Source of the DNA: XYD12-FULL-36-8 sp964391015
GTDB taxonomy: Bacteria > Bacteroidota > Ignavibacteria > Ignavibacteriales > Ignavibacteriaceae
Direction of reading: 5' to 3'
Length of the DNA stretch: 64,000 nt
Assembly (NCBI GenBank): GCA_964391015.1
Contig: CAYMKU010000002.1
Span: 139,756-203,755 of the forward strand
The first letter of the stretch is position 1; each line of letters opens with the position of its first letter. Under the pieces are notes generated by a model. It worked only from the letters and a program-made list of their open reading frames with translations. It was not told the DNA's origin and ran no database searches. Below, piece by piece: positions 53,107 through 61,945 of this stretch. Made by a program: the position numbers and the translations under genes.

Positions 53107-54501
53107 ATGCTTAATATCGAATTGATTTCTAATGTAACAACAAAAAACCTCACTGAAATATGGAGTAGCTTCTTACGGGAAATTAAGAATAACGTTACTC
53201 AAATGACGTTTAATACATGGTTTCTTCCGATTAAACCACTAGAGCTAAACAATTCTACCATTAAAGTTCAATTACCCAGCCAGTTTTTTTGGGAATGGCT
53301 CGACGAGCATTATAAGAATTTAATAAACAAATCCATGCAAAATGCCACTGGTGAGAATTTTTCACTTACATATGTTTTGTCCGACGAGCCTGAAACGAGT
53401 AAACCTGAAATCGAGAGTCTTCGTCAAATTTCTGAAACCATAAAGCCGTCACAGCCTAAGCAAGAATATAATTCCTTCCTTAACCCACGGTACACTTTTG
53501 ATAATTTTATCAAGGGTGAAAACAATCAATTGGCAAGAGCTGCTGCTACTGCTATAAGCGAAAATCCTGGCGGTACTTCATTTAATCCTTTATTCCTTTA
53601 CGGCGGTGTTGGGCTTGGCAAAACACATCTTATGCAAGCTATAGGGAATAAAATTCTTGAAAAGTTTTTTGATAAAAAAATTATTTACTTGCCTTCAGAC
53701 ATTTTCACAGTACAATTTGTAGAGGCAATTAAGTCTGATAAAGTAAACGAATTTTCTAGTTTTTACAGAAGCATGGATATACTTATTATAGACGATATTC
53801 AATTTCTAATTGGGAAAGAAAAAACTCAGGATCTCTTTTTTCATATCTTTAATACTCTTCATCAGGCAAGAAAGCAAATAGTACTTTCGAGCGACAAGCC
53901 GCCTAAAGATCTAAAGGGGTTGGATGAAAGATTGATTTCAAGATTTCAATGGGGATTATCGGCAGACATACAATCTCCCGATCTCGAAACCAGAATTGCT
54001 ATTCTAAAGAAAAAATCAGAAGATTATGGAATGATAGTTTCAGATGAAATTCTTGAATACGTTGCTAGCAGTATTACATCTAACATACGGGAATTAGAGG
54101 GTTGTTTAATAAAACTGCTTGCCAATTCATCCTTAAACTCAAAGGACATTAATCTCGATCTTGCGAAAAGAACAGTTAAAGAAATAGCAACGGACCGAAA
54201 AGTAAATGTATCTATAGATGGTATAACAAAAGCGGTTTGTTTGACTCTAAGTGTGGATGAAAATAAATTAAGAGATAAAACTCGCAAAAAAGAAATTGTG
54301 CTGGCGCGACAACTGGCAATGTTTTTTTCTAAAGAACTAACAAAATCCTCTTTGAAGACTATCGGATTGCATTTTGGTGGTAGAGATCATTCAACTGTAA
54401 TACATGCATGTAATTCTATTGAGCAATTACAAAATGAAGATGTTAGTATCAAGAACCTTGTGGAAAGTTTGCGAAGTCAAATAGAAATTGCATGTTTCTA
54501 A
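53107..54501 (+). CDS. dnaA: Chromosomal replication initiator protein DnaA
   Basis: 464 aa from ATG 53107 (a GTG at 53092 inside a DnaA box is the alternative start). Domain I has WSSFLREIKNNVTQMTFNTW, Walker A is GGVGLGKTHLMQAIG, Walker B is ILIIDDIQFL, and domain IV closes with the DNA-binding GGRDHSTVIHACNSIE. It binds TTATCCACA boxes and melts the origin. It begins the dnaA-dnaN-recF-DUF721-gyrB-gyrA group. Confidence 0.97.
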   Translation: MLNIELISNVTTKNLTEIWSSFLREIKNNVTQMTFNTWFLPIKPLELNNSTIKVQLPSQFFWEWLDEHYKNLINKSMQNATGENFSLTYVLSDEPETSKPEIESLRQISETIKPSQPKQEYNSFLNPRYTFDNFIKGENNQLARAAATAISENPGGTSFNPLFLYGGVGLGKTHLMQAIGNKILEKFFDKKIIYLPSDIFTVQFVEAIKSDKVNEFSSFYRSMDILIIDDIQFLIGKEKTQDLFFHIFNTLHQARKQIVLSSDKPPKDLKGLDERLISRFQWGLSADIQSPDLETRIAILKKKSEDYGMIVSDEILEYVASSITSNIRELEGCLIKLLANSSLNSKDINLDLAKRTVKEIATDRKVNVSIDGITKAVCLTLSVDENKLRDKTRKKEIVLARQLAMFFSKELTKSSLKTIGLHFGGRDHSTVIHACNSIEQLQNEDVSIKNLVESLRSQIEIACF

Positions 54502-54862
54502 CACAAAATTTTATTAACACTCCTATGTTGAATACTTAAATTTTATTTGTTAATAATATATACATTATTAACATCTCATTTTTAGCCCACAATTCGAACT
54601 TAGTTTATAAACAATTTAATTTGATACAACTGCCTATTTTATAAGATAAAAGATGTTTTTCTGTTTATTAACTTATCAACGTTATTATTACTATAATTAA
54701 AATATTTAAATATTAATTAATTTATACTAATTATAATGATACATATGTGAATAAATAGAATCACAACAACACTTCTTAATAAAATAGTGTAGTGTATTAT
54801 CTTTCAGCATTGAGATTTGAGAGTGTTTTTGTTAATTTTGTACGATTTTTAGGAGAAACAAA
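54502..54862. other. AT-rich dnaA-dnaN spacer with a 10-bp dyad
   Basis: 361 bases, extremely AT-rich and without a gene. A perfect dyad TGTTAATAAT/ATTATTAACA with a 6-base centre is at 54548-54573. A DnaA-like box with one mismatch (TGTGAATAA) is at 54746-54754 and ACTTATCAACG lies near 54670. The run around 54690-54740 would melt easily. It could be the origin's unwinding element or carry the dnaN promoter. Confidence 0.5.
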
Positions 54863-55972
54863 ATGGAATTTAAAGTAAACAGTAAAGTCTTAGAGAAACT
54901 TCTCTCTAAAATAATTCCAGCGATCCCAAGCCGAACACCTATGCCTATTCTAGAAAATTTCATGCTTGAAATAAAGGATGGGGCATTAATTGTTTGTGCA
55001 ACAGATTTAGAGATAGCGCTTAAAGCATCAATTAACGTTGCAGCAGAATCAAATATAAAGATAGTTGTGCCTGCTCGTTTACTTTACGATGTTATCAGAA
55101 ATTTAGAAGAAACTCAAATTCATTTCGAAAATTCTCCTAACCTAAAATTAAAACTGAAAACAGATTTTGGAACATATAATATTGGGTATTCATCTCACGA
55201 TGATTTTCCAGCAATTCCTTCAGTCAGCCGTGATAAAGAAATAATCATTAGTGGAAATGATTTAAAAAAAGCAATTGATCAAACGGCTTTTGCAATGAGC
55301 AAAGAAGACATGAGACCCGCAATGACAGGTACGTTATTAGAGTTCTCTACCGATGGTTTAAGATTTGTTACTACAGATGGGCATCGCTTAGTTAAATATG
55401 TTTATAAGAATATTAAAACTGAAAAAAATGAACAGTATATCATTCCCGAGAGAGCGATTTCTGTTTTAGCTAAAACTCTTACTGAGAGTGATGTTAAAAT
55501 TTATTTGAGTAAGACTCATATTTCTTTTCAAATGGGTGAACTCGAATTCATCACGAGGTTAATCGGAGAAAAATATCCTGCGTATAACAGCGTAATTCCA
55601 TTAGAAAACGAAAATATGCTGAAAATAAAAACCACCGACCTGCTATCCTCAGTAAAGCGAATGTTACTATTTTCAAGCTCTAACTCAAAGCAAGTAAAAT
55701 TCACACTAAAGAAAAATAATCTTGAAGTATCTGCTGAGGATATTGATAGAGGATCTAATGCAATTGAAAATATTCTTTGCGAGTATAAGGGAGAAGCTAT
55801 GGAAATAGGTTTTAATACTGCGTATGTTAACGATGTTTTATTACATGTTAATGATGATGATGTAATATTCAAACTGCATTCGCCCACTAAAGCTTGTATT
55901 ATTGAACCTTCTAAAACTAAGGACTCCGAAGAGCTGTTATTGTTATTAATGCCGGTTCGTTTAAATAACTAA
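54863..55972 (+). CDS. dnaN: DNA polymerase III sliding clamp, beta subunit
   Basis: 369 aa, normal length, three clamp repeats. It starts MEFKVNSKVLEKLLSKIIPA, with VVPARLLYDVIRNLEE, RFVTTDGHRLVKY, and the end KDSEELLLLLMPVRLNN that forms part of the partner-binding pocket. AGGAGAAA before the ATG gives good translation. The clamp holds DNA polymerase III on DNA. recF begins 2 bases after the stop codon. Confidence 0.96.
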   Translation: MEFKVNSKVLEKLLSKIIPAIPSRTPMPILENFMLEIKDGALIVCATDLEIALKASINVAAESNIKIVVPARLLYDVIRNLEETQIHFENSPNLKLKLKTDFGTYNIGYSSHDDFPAIPSVSRDKEIIISGNDLKKAIDQTAFAMSKEDMRPAMTGTLLEFSTDGLRFVTTDGHRLVKYVYKNIKTEKNEQYIIPERAISVLAKTLTESDVKIYLSKTHISFQMGELEFITRLIGEKYPAYNSVIPLENENMLKIKTTDLLSSVKRMLLFSSSNSKQVKFTLKKNNLEVSAEDIDRGSNAIENILCEYKGEAMEIGFNTAYVNDVLLHVNDDDVIFKLHSPTKACIIEPSKTKDSEELLLLLMPVRLNN

Positions 55973-55974
55973 GA

Positions 55975-57078
55975 ATGATTCTGACCTCCATTAAATTAAA
56001 AAATTTCAGATGCCATAAAGATATTTCGCTCAACTTTTCGGAAAAACTAAACTATATTGTGGGAGGAAACGGACAAGGTAAAACAGCAACGCTCGAATCC
56101 ATTTATTATCTATGTACTACAAAAAGTCATAATACAAATAGTGATAATGAAGTATTGAAATTTGGTGAAAGGGTCTTCGAAATATTAGGAAATTTTGCAA
56201 ATCTGGTTGATGACAATGTTAGAATAATTTATTCCGCAGAAGAAAACAGAAAAAGTTATTTTCAAAATGGGAAACAGAAACATCGTGCATCGGAAGTAAT
56301 AGGTAATTATCCTATCGTTATACTTACACCAGCAGATCATTCCATAACTTTTGGTTATCCTGCCGATCGTAGAAAACTTATAGATTCAATTTATTGCCAA
56401 GCATCTTCATCATACATGGCAACTCTTTTTGATTATAACAAAACAGTTAAACAAAGAACGGCGCTACTAAATAGCTTAAAAGAAAGTAAAAATTTAAATG
56501 AACTTAATGCCTGGACTCAAAAATTGCTTGAAACAGGATTGGAACTTATTAATTACAGAAAAAAGTTTTTCAACGAATTTGATCCATTTGTAAAACAAGC
56601 TTACCAAGAGATTTTAAGTGAGCAAGAAAAGCCAGGGTTAAAATATTTTTTTCTTAATGGCTATGATGGAGTACACGCCGAGGATCGTTTTTCTGAATTA
56701 CTTGAGGAAAAAAAGGAAGACGAAATAAGAAGAGGCACATGCTTAGTTGGTCCACACAAAGACGATTTTATTTTTGAGATAAATGGCGTAAACCTTCGAA
56801 CCTTCGGTTCGCAAGGGCAACATAAAACATTTCAAGTTGCGCTAAGATTTGCAGAATTTTTTTATTTGAAAGAGAAAACAGGGAAAGCACCAATATTTTT
56901 ATTAGATGATGTCTTTGGAGAACTTGATACAGAAAGATCAGTTCGTATAAGCGAAAACCTAAGGAATGTGGGACAGACATTTATAACTCTGACAGACTTT
57001 ACAAACATCTCATATTTTCGAAAACAAGTTAGTGACAAAATAATTAAACTTGAGAATGGAAATGTTGTTTATGTCTGA
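55975..57078 (+). CDS. recF: DNA replication and repair protein RecF
   Basis: 367 aa. Walker A is GGNGQGKTATLESIYYL, the signature is FGSQGQHKTFQVALRFAEF, and Walker B is IFLLDDVFGELD. LKNFRCHKDISLNF near the N-terminus is the usual RecF opening. It loads RecA at gaps with RecO and RecR. The gene is tightly packed between dnaN (2 bases) and the DUF721 gene (overlap of 8 bases). Confidence 0.95.
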   Translation: MILTSIKLKNFRCHKDISLNFSEKLNYIVGGNGQGKTATLESIYYLCTTKSHNTNSDNEVLKFGERVFEILGNFANLVDDNVRIIYSAEENRKSYFQNGKQKHRASEVIGNYPIVILTPADHSITFGYPADRRKLIDSIYCQASSSYMATLFDYNKTVKQRTALLNSLKESKNLNELNAWTQKLLETGLELINYRKKFFNEFDPFVKQAYQEILSEQEKPGLKYFFLNGYDGVHAEDRFSELLEEKKEDEIRRGTCLVGPHKDDFIFEINGVNLRTFGSQGQHKTFQVALRFAEFFYLKEKTGKAPIFLLDDVFGELDTERSVRISENLRNVGQTFITLTDFTNISYFRKQVSDKIIKLENGNVVYV

Positions 57079-57358
57079 TGGATTTTTAAGCATTTCGGAA
57101 ATTGTTAATAAAGAGCCTGGGTTTGAAAAACTGCGAAAGACTATTAAACAGTACGATATAATTAGGAGTTTTCATAAAATTTTTCCGGATCTAAAAAAAA
57201 TAGCGTTACCAGTAAAGATTGAAAAAAGAATTTTACATCTTAAAGTTGCCAATGCTGTGTGGAGAAGCGAATTAAAGTTTAACCAAAGTACCATAATTGA
57301 AAAAATTAATGTCTTCTATAACGAAGAAATAATTAAAGCCATAAAATTTCAACCATAA
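57071..57358 (+). CDS. DUF721 (DciA-like) protein
   Basis: 95 aa from ATG 57071; further ATGs at 57056 and 57062 are in frame. The segment ALPVKIEKRILHLKVANAVW and the following RSELKF are typical of DUF721, the KH-like fold of DciA. DciA is the ancestral loader or operator of the replicative helicase DnaB, so the place between recF and gyrB fits. The protein lacks the extended disordered tail of some DciA proteins. Confidence 0.85.
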   Translation: MSDGFLSISEIVNKEPGFEKLRKTIKQYDIIRSFHKIFPDLKKIALPVKIEKRILHLKVANAVWRSELKFNQSTIIEKINVFYNEEIIKAIKFQP

Positions 57359-57388
57359 AACAAGTTTAATATAATTAAGAAAAGAGAA

Positions 57389-59359
57389 ATGGCAGAGACT
57401 AAAAATCAAAATATCTATGATGCAAAAAGTATCAACGTTCTAAAGGGGCTCGAAGCAGTAAGAAAAAGACCAGCGATGTACATCGGGGATATTGGAACTC
57501 GCGGACTTCATCATCTCGTGAACGAGGTTGTAGATAACAGCATTGACGAAGCCCTCGTGGGCTTTGCGGACAATATCGAAATTACAATTCATAAAGATGA
57601 AACCATCAGCGTTCAGGATAATGGACGCGGCATTCCGGTTGATATTCACCCTGAGGAAAAAAAATCTGCACTTGAAGTTGTAATGACAATACTTCATGCT
57701 GGTGGAAAGTTCGACAAGAGCTCCTACAAAGTATCTGGCGGACTGCACGGCGTTGGTGTATCTGTTGTTAATGCTCTTTCCGAGTGGCTTAAAGTTGAAG
57801 TAAAAAGAGATGGTAAAATATATTTTCAAGAATATAAAAGGGGCATTGCGGTAAAACCTGTTAAAGAAATTGGCACTGTTAAGAAAAACGAAACAGGAAC
57901 AAAAACTACGTTCAAGCCTGACGAGGAAATATTTAAAACAATTAAGTTTAAGTTTGATACTCTTGCGGAAAGAATGCGCGAGCTTGCTTATCTCAATAAA
58001 GACATCACAATAAAAATTAAAGATGAAAGAAACGGCGGTGAAGAAGAAACGTTTCATTTTAAAGGCGGACTGATTGAGTTTGTTAAATATCTCGATGAAA
58101 CACGTACACCAATGCACAAAACAGTTTATATTGAAGGCGAACGAGATAACACGCCAATAGAGATAGCGTTTCAGTACAGTGATAGCTACACCGAAAACAT
58201 TTTCTCATATGTAAACAACATCAACACACACGAGGGCGGCACACATCTCGTTGGTTTTAAAACAGCACTTACTAGAACGCTAAATAATTATGCCACGAAA
58301 AATGGTCTGATTAAAGATAATAAGATTCAGTTAACTGGCGATGATTTTCGAGAAGGGTTAACAGCGGTGCTGTCTGTTAAAGTTGCAGAGCCGCAGTTCG
58401 AAGGTCAAACAAAAACCAAATTGGGGAATAGCGAAACTAAATCTGCCGTTGAAACTCTTGTTGGAGAAAAGCTGGCTGAACATTTGGAGGAAAATCCATC
58501 CACAGGAAAGAAAATAATTGAAAAATGTATGCGTGCAGCAGAAGCACGAGAAGCAGCAAGAAAAGCAAGGGATCTGGCAAGAAGAAAGAATGCTTTAGAC
58601 AACATGAACCTTCCTGGTAAACTTGCCGACTGTTCAATAACTGATCCCGAACATTGTGAAATTTACATTGTGGAAGGTGATTCTGCTGGTGGTTCAGCAA
58701 AGCAGGGTAGAGATAGAAGATTTCAGGCAATACTTCCACTTAAAGGAAAAATTCTTAATGTAGAAAAAGCAAAGCTCAATAAAATTTTGGAGAACAATGA
58801 AATCAAGGCAATCATATCTGCAATTGGTGCCGGACTCGGAGCAGAATTTGATCAGCTTAAAGCGAGATACGGTAAAATAATTTTGATGACAGATGCCGAC
58901 GTGGATGGAAGCCATATCAGAACATTGCTGCTTACCTTTTTGTACCGCCACATGAAAGATTTAATAACTGCAGGTAAAGTTTATATTGCACAACCACCGC
59001 TTTTCAAAGTTAAAAAAGGAAAGCAAGAATTTTATGCATTCGATGAAAAAGAGCGAGAGGATATAATTAAACGATTGAAAGGAAACGGAAAAGAAACCGT
59101 TGACGAAAAATCAGAAGAGCTAACGGAGGAGGGTCATCCAAAGGGTTTGGTAATTTCAAGGTATAAAGGACTTGGCGAGATGAATCCAGAGCAGCTTTGG
59201 GAAACAACAATGAATCCTGAAACAAGAACAGTTCTTCAAGTAACGATAGAAAGCGCTGCAGCGGCAGATAAAATTTTTGAAACTCTGATGGGCGATGCTG
59301 TTGAACCGCGTAAAGAATTTATTGAGAAGCATGCTAAGTATGCGAATTTAGATATTTAA
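57389..59359 (+). CDS. gyrB: DNA gyrase subunit B
   Basis: 656 aa. The GHKL ATPase domain has EVVDNSIDEALVGFAD and DNGRGIPVDIHPEE, then KVSGGLHGVGVSVVNALSE. The TOPRIM domain has IVEGDSAGGSAKQGRDR near residue 428 and MTDADVDGSHIRTLLL. The C-terminal RYKGLGEMNPEQLWETTM is clear. The size is that of the short GyrB form. It supplies ATP energy for negative supercoiling with GyrA, encoded 43 bases downstream. Confidence 0.97.
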   Translation: MAETKNQNIYDAKSINVLKGLEAVRKRPAMYIGDIGTRGLHHLVNEVVDNSIDEALVGFADNIEITIHKDETISVQDNGRGIPVDIHPEEKKSALEVVMTILHAGGKFDKSSYKVSGGLHGVGVSVVNALSEWLKVEVKRDGKIYFQEYKRGIAVKPVKEIGTVKKNETGTKTTFKPDEEIFKTIKFKFDTLAERMRELAYLNKDITIKIKDERNGGEEETFHFKGGLIEFVKYLDETRTPMHKTVYIEGERDNTPIEIAFQYSDSYTENIFSYVNNINTHEGGTHLVGFKTALTRTLNNYATKNGLIKDNKIQLTGDDFREGLTAVLSVKVAEPQFEGQTKTKLGNSETKSAVETLVGEKLAEHLEENPSTGKKIIEKCMRAAEAREAARKARDLARRKNALDNMNLPGKLADCSITDPEHCEIYIVEGDSAGGSAKQGRDRRFQAILPLKGKILNVEKAKLNKILENNEIKAIISAIGAGLGAEFDQLKARYGKIILMTDADVDGSHIRTLLLTFLYRHMKDLITAGKVYIAQPPLFKVKKGKQEFYAFDEKEREDIIKRLKGNGKETVDEKSEELTEEGHPKGLVISRYKGLGEMNPEQLWETTMNPETRTVLQVTIESAAAADKIFETLMGDAVEPRKEFIEKHAKYANLDI

Positions 59360-59402
59360 AGAAAATCAAACAGATAAGAGTTTTACACTTAGACATAATT
59401 TT

Positions 59403-61862
59403 ATGACAACCATATTCGAAAAAATTGTTCCCGTATCACTCGAAGAAGAAATGAAATCTTCTTACATCGATTATGCAATGAGCGTAATTGTTGCTCGTGC
59501 GCTGCCTGATGTTAAGGACGGATTAAAACCAGTTCACAGAAGAGTGCTTTTCGGAATGCACGAACTCGGAGTTCAATTCAATAAGCCATATAAAAAATCA
59601 GCAAGAATAGTTGGAGAGGTACTCGGTAAATATCACCCACATGGAGATACGGCCGTTTACGATTCTATGGTGCGAATGGTTCAAGATTTTTCTCTTCGTT
59701 ATCCTTTAGTTGATGGACAAGGAAACTTTGGTTCGATTGATGGTGATTCTCCGGCAGCAATGAGATATACTGAAGCGCGCCTCGCAAGAATGGCCGATGA
59801 GATGCTTCGAGATCTTGATAAAAATACAGTCGCCTTTACTCCCAATTTCGATGATTCTCTTCAGGAACCCATCGTGCTTCCATCATACTTACCAAATCTT
59901 TTAGTAAATGGAGCGAGCGGAATTGCTGTTGGAATGGCAACAAACATTCCCCCGCATAACTTAGGAGAAGTAATAGACGGTTTGGTTGCTTTGATTGAAA
60001 ATCCGAAGCTAAAACCAGAAGATTTGATGAAGTATGTTAAAGCCCCTGACTTTCCAACAGGAGGAATAATTTACGGCTTTGATGGTGTTAGAGAAGCTTT
60101 TACAACAGGCAGAGGAAGGATAGTTCTCAGAGCCAAGGCAAATATCGAAACCCTAAAAAATGAACGCGAGAATATAGTTATAACCGAAATACCTTATCAG
60201 GTTAATAAATCAGCAATGATCGAAAGAATTGCTGAGCTAGTACGAGATGGAAGCATTGATGGAATTTCGAATATCAGAGATGAATCTGATAGAGATGGTT
60301 TGCGCGTTGTTATTGAGATGAAACGCGATGGACAGCCAGCAATTACGCTAAATCAATTATTCAAGCACACACAGATGCAAGTTACATTCGGTGTAATTAT
60401 GCTTTCGCTTGTGAACGGCTCACCAAAAGTTCTCAATCTTCAACAGATGATGCAGTACTTTCTTGACCATAGAATGGATGTACTTGTCAGAAGAACAAAG
60501 TTTGATCTTGATGCTGCTGAACGCCGCGCCCATATTTTGGAAGGCTATATTATTGCTCTCGATAACATTGATGCTGTGATTGAAACTATTAAGAAATCTA
60601 AAGATGTCGAGACTGCAAAAGTCAACTTGATGAAAAAGTTTAAGCTTTCAGAAATTCAGGCGAAGGCAATACTTGATATGCGGTTACAGCGCCTCACTGG
60701 GCTTGAACGAAAGAAAATAGAAGATGAATACAAAGAAACGATTAAGCTTATTGAAAAGCTAAAAGGTATTCTTGACAGTGAAAAAAAGCGTAAGCAAATC
60801 ATTAAAGAAGAGCTTCTTATTCTTAAAGAAAAGTATGCTGATGAAAGAAGAACTGAAATTATCCACGACTACAAAGAATTTTCACTTGAAGACATAATCG
60901 CAGAGGAAGATGTTGTTGTTACGATTTCGCATCAAGGATTCATAAAACGATTTCCTGTTAGCGGTTACCGAAGGCAATATCGCGGTGGGAAGGGAGTGAC
61001 TGGTGCAGGTACAAAAGAAGACGATTTTATAGAACATATGTTTATTGCCTCAACTCATCATTATATCATGTTTTTCACGGACAAAGGGAAATGTTATTGG
61101 CTGAAGGTTCATGAAATTCCTGAAGGAGGGCGAGCTGCAAGAGGAAGATCGGTCGTTAACCTTCTTGAAAAGGATCCGACTGAGAATATTACAGCTTTTG
61201 TGACAGTTAAGGAATTTAAAGATGATGCTTATTTAATGATGGCTACCAAGAAAGGAACGGTTAAGAAAACAGTCTTGTCTGCATACAGCAATGTTCGAAA
61301 GGGTGGAATCAACGCAATTAATCTTGTGCCTGGAGATAATCTGATTGCGGTTAAAATGACGGATGGAAACAATGACGTTGTGCTTGGAACACGTTACGGC
61401 TTTGCAGTTCGATTTAATGAAAAAGATGTTCGTGACATGGGGCGAACTGCGACAGGTGTACGTGGTGTCCGCTTAACCAAGGGCGATGTTGTTGTTGGTC
61501 TTATCGTGATTAAGCGTAATGACAATATTTTAGTTGTAACCGAAAATGGATACGGTAAGCGATCAGATATTAATGATTATAGAATTACCAGACGAGGAGG
61601 TAAGGGTGTTATTACTGTCAAGACAACCGAAAAGGTTGGCAAGATGATAGCAATGATGGAAGTTGTTGATGGAGATGAATTGGTTATTATTTCCTCACAT
61701 GGAATGGTTATTAGACAAAGCGTAAAAGATATTCGTGTAATGGGAAGAAACACGCAGGGTGTGCGAGTTATACGATTAAATGAAGGTGATCAGATCGCAG
61801 ATATTGCGAAGGTTGTTCCGGAAGAGGAAGAAGAAAATGGTGGCGAGACTCCAAAAACTTAA
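59403..61862 (+). CDS. gyrA: DNA gyrase subunit A
   Basis: 819 aa. The start has SYIDYAMSVIVARALPDVKD. The quinolone-resistance region is KYHPHGDTAVYDSMVRM, with Thr at the position of E. coli Ser83 and Asp at 87. The active-site Tyr is near residue 122 in AAMRYTEARLARM. The C-terminal six-bladed domain contains the GyrA-box QYRGGKGVTGAG. The tail is acidic. With GyrB it introduces negative supercoils. No clear terminator was found before the convergent peptidase gene. Confidence 0.97.
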   Translation: MTTIFEKIVPVSLEEEMKSSYIDYAMSVIVARALPDVKDGLKPVHRRVLFGMHELGVQFNKPYKKSARIVGEVLGKYHPHGDTAVYDSMVRMVQDFSLRYPLVDGQGNFGSIDGDSPAAMRYTEARLARMADEMLRDLDKNTVAFTPNFDDSLQEPIVLPSYLPNLLVNGASGIAVGMATNIPPHNLGEVIDGLVALIENPKLKPEDLMKYVKAPDFPTGGIIYGFDGVREAFTTGRGRIVLRAKANIETLKNERENIVITEIPYQVNKSAMIERIAELVRDGSIDGISNIRDESDRDGLRVVIEMKRDGQPAITLNQLFKHTQMQVTFGVIMLSLVNGSPKVLNLQQMMQYFLDHRMDVLVRRTKFDLDAAERRAHILEGYIIALDNIDAVIETIKKSKDVETAKVNLMKKFKLSEIQAKAILDMRLQRLTGLERKKIEDEYKETIKLIEKLKGILDSEKKRKQIIKEELLILKEKYADERRTEIIHDYKEFSLEDIIAEEDVVVTISHQGFIKRFPVSGYRRQYRGGKGVTGAGTKEDDFIEHMFIASTHHYIMFFTDKGKCYWLKVHEIPEGGRAARGRSVVNLLEKDPTENITAFVTVKEFKDDAYLMMATKKGTVKKTVLSAYSNVRKGGINAINLVPGDNLIAVKMTDGNNDVVLGTRYGFAVRFNEKDVRDMGRTATGVRGVRLTKGDVVVGLIVIKRNDNILVVTENGYGKRSDINDYRITRRGGKGVITVKTTEKVGKMIAMMEVVDGDELVIISSHGMVIRQSVKDIRVMGRNTQGVRVIRLNEGDQIADIAKVVPEEEEENGGETPKT

Positions 61863-61945
61863 AAATTAATGTTGGGCTAACTAAACGACACAAATTATTT
61901 TACAGACTCAATGAAACGCAGGGTGAACTTTACTAAAAAAAAACC

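Noticed and set aside
57440..58117. 225-codon antisense frame inside gyrB
   Set aside because: gyrB is unambiguous and the antisense product is rich in Phe, Cys and Asn with no domain.
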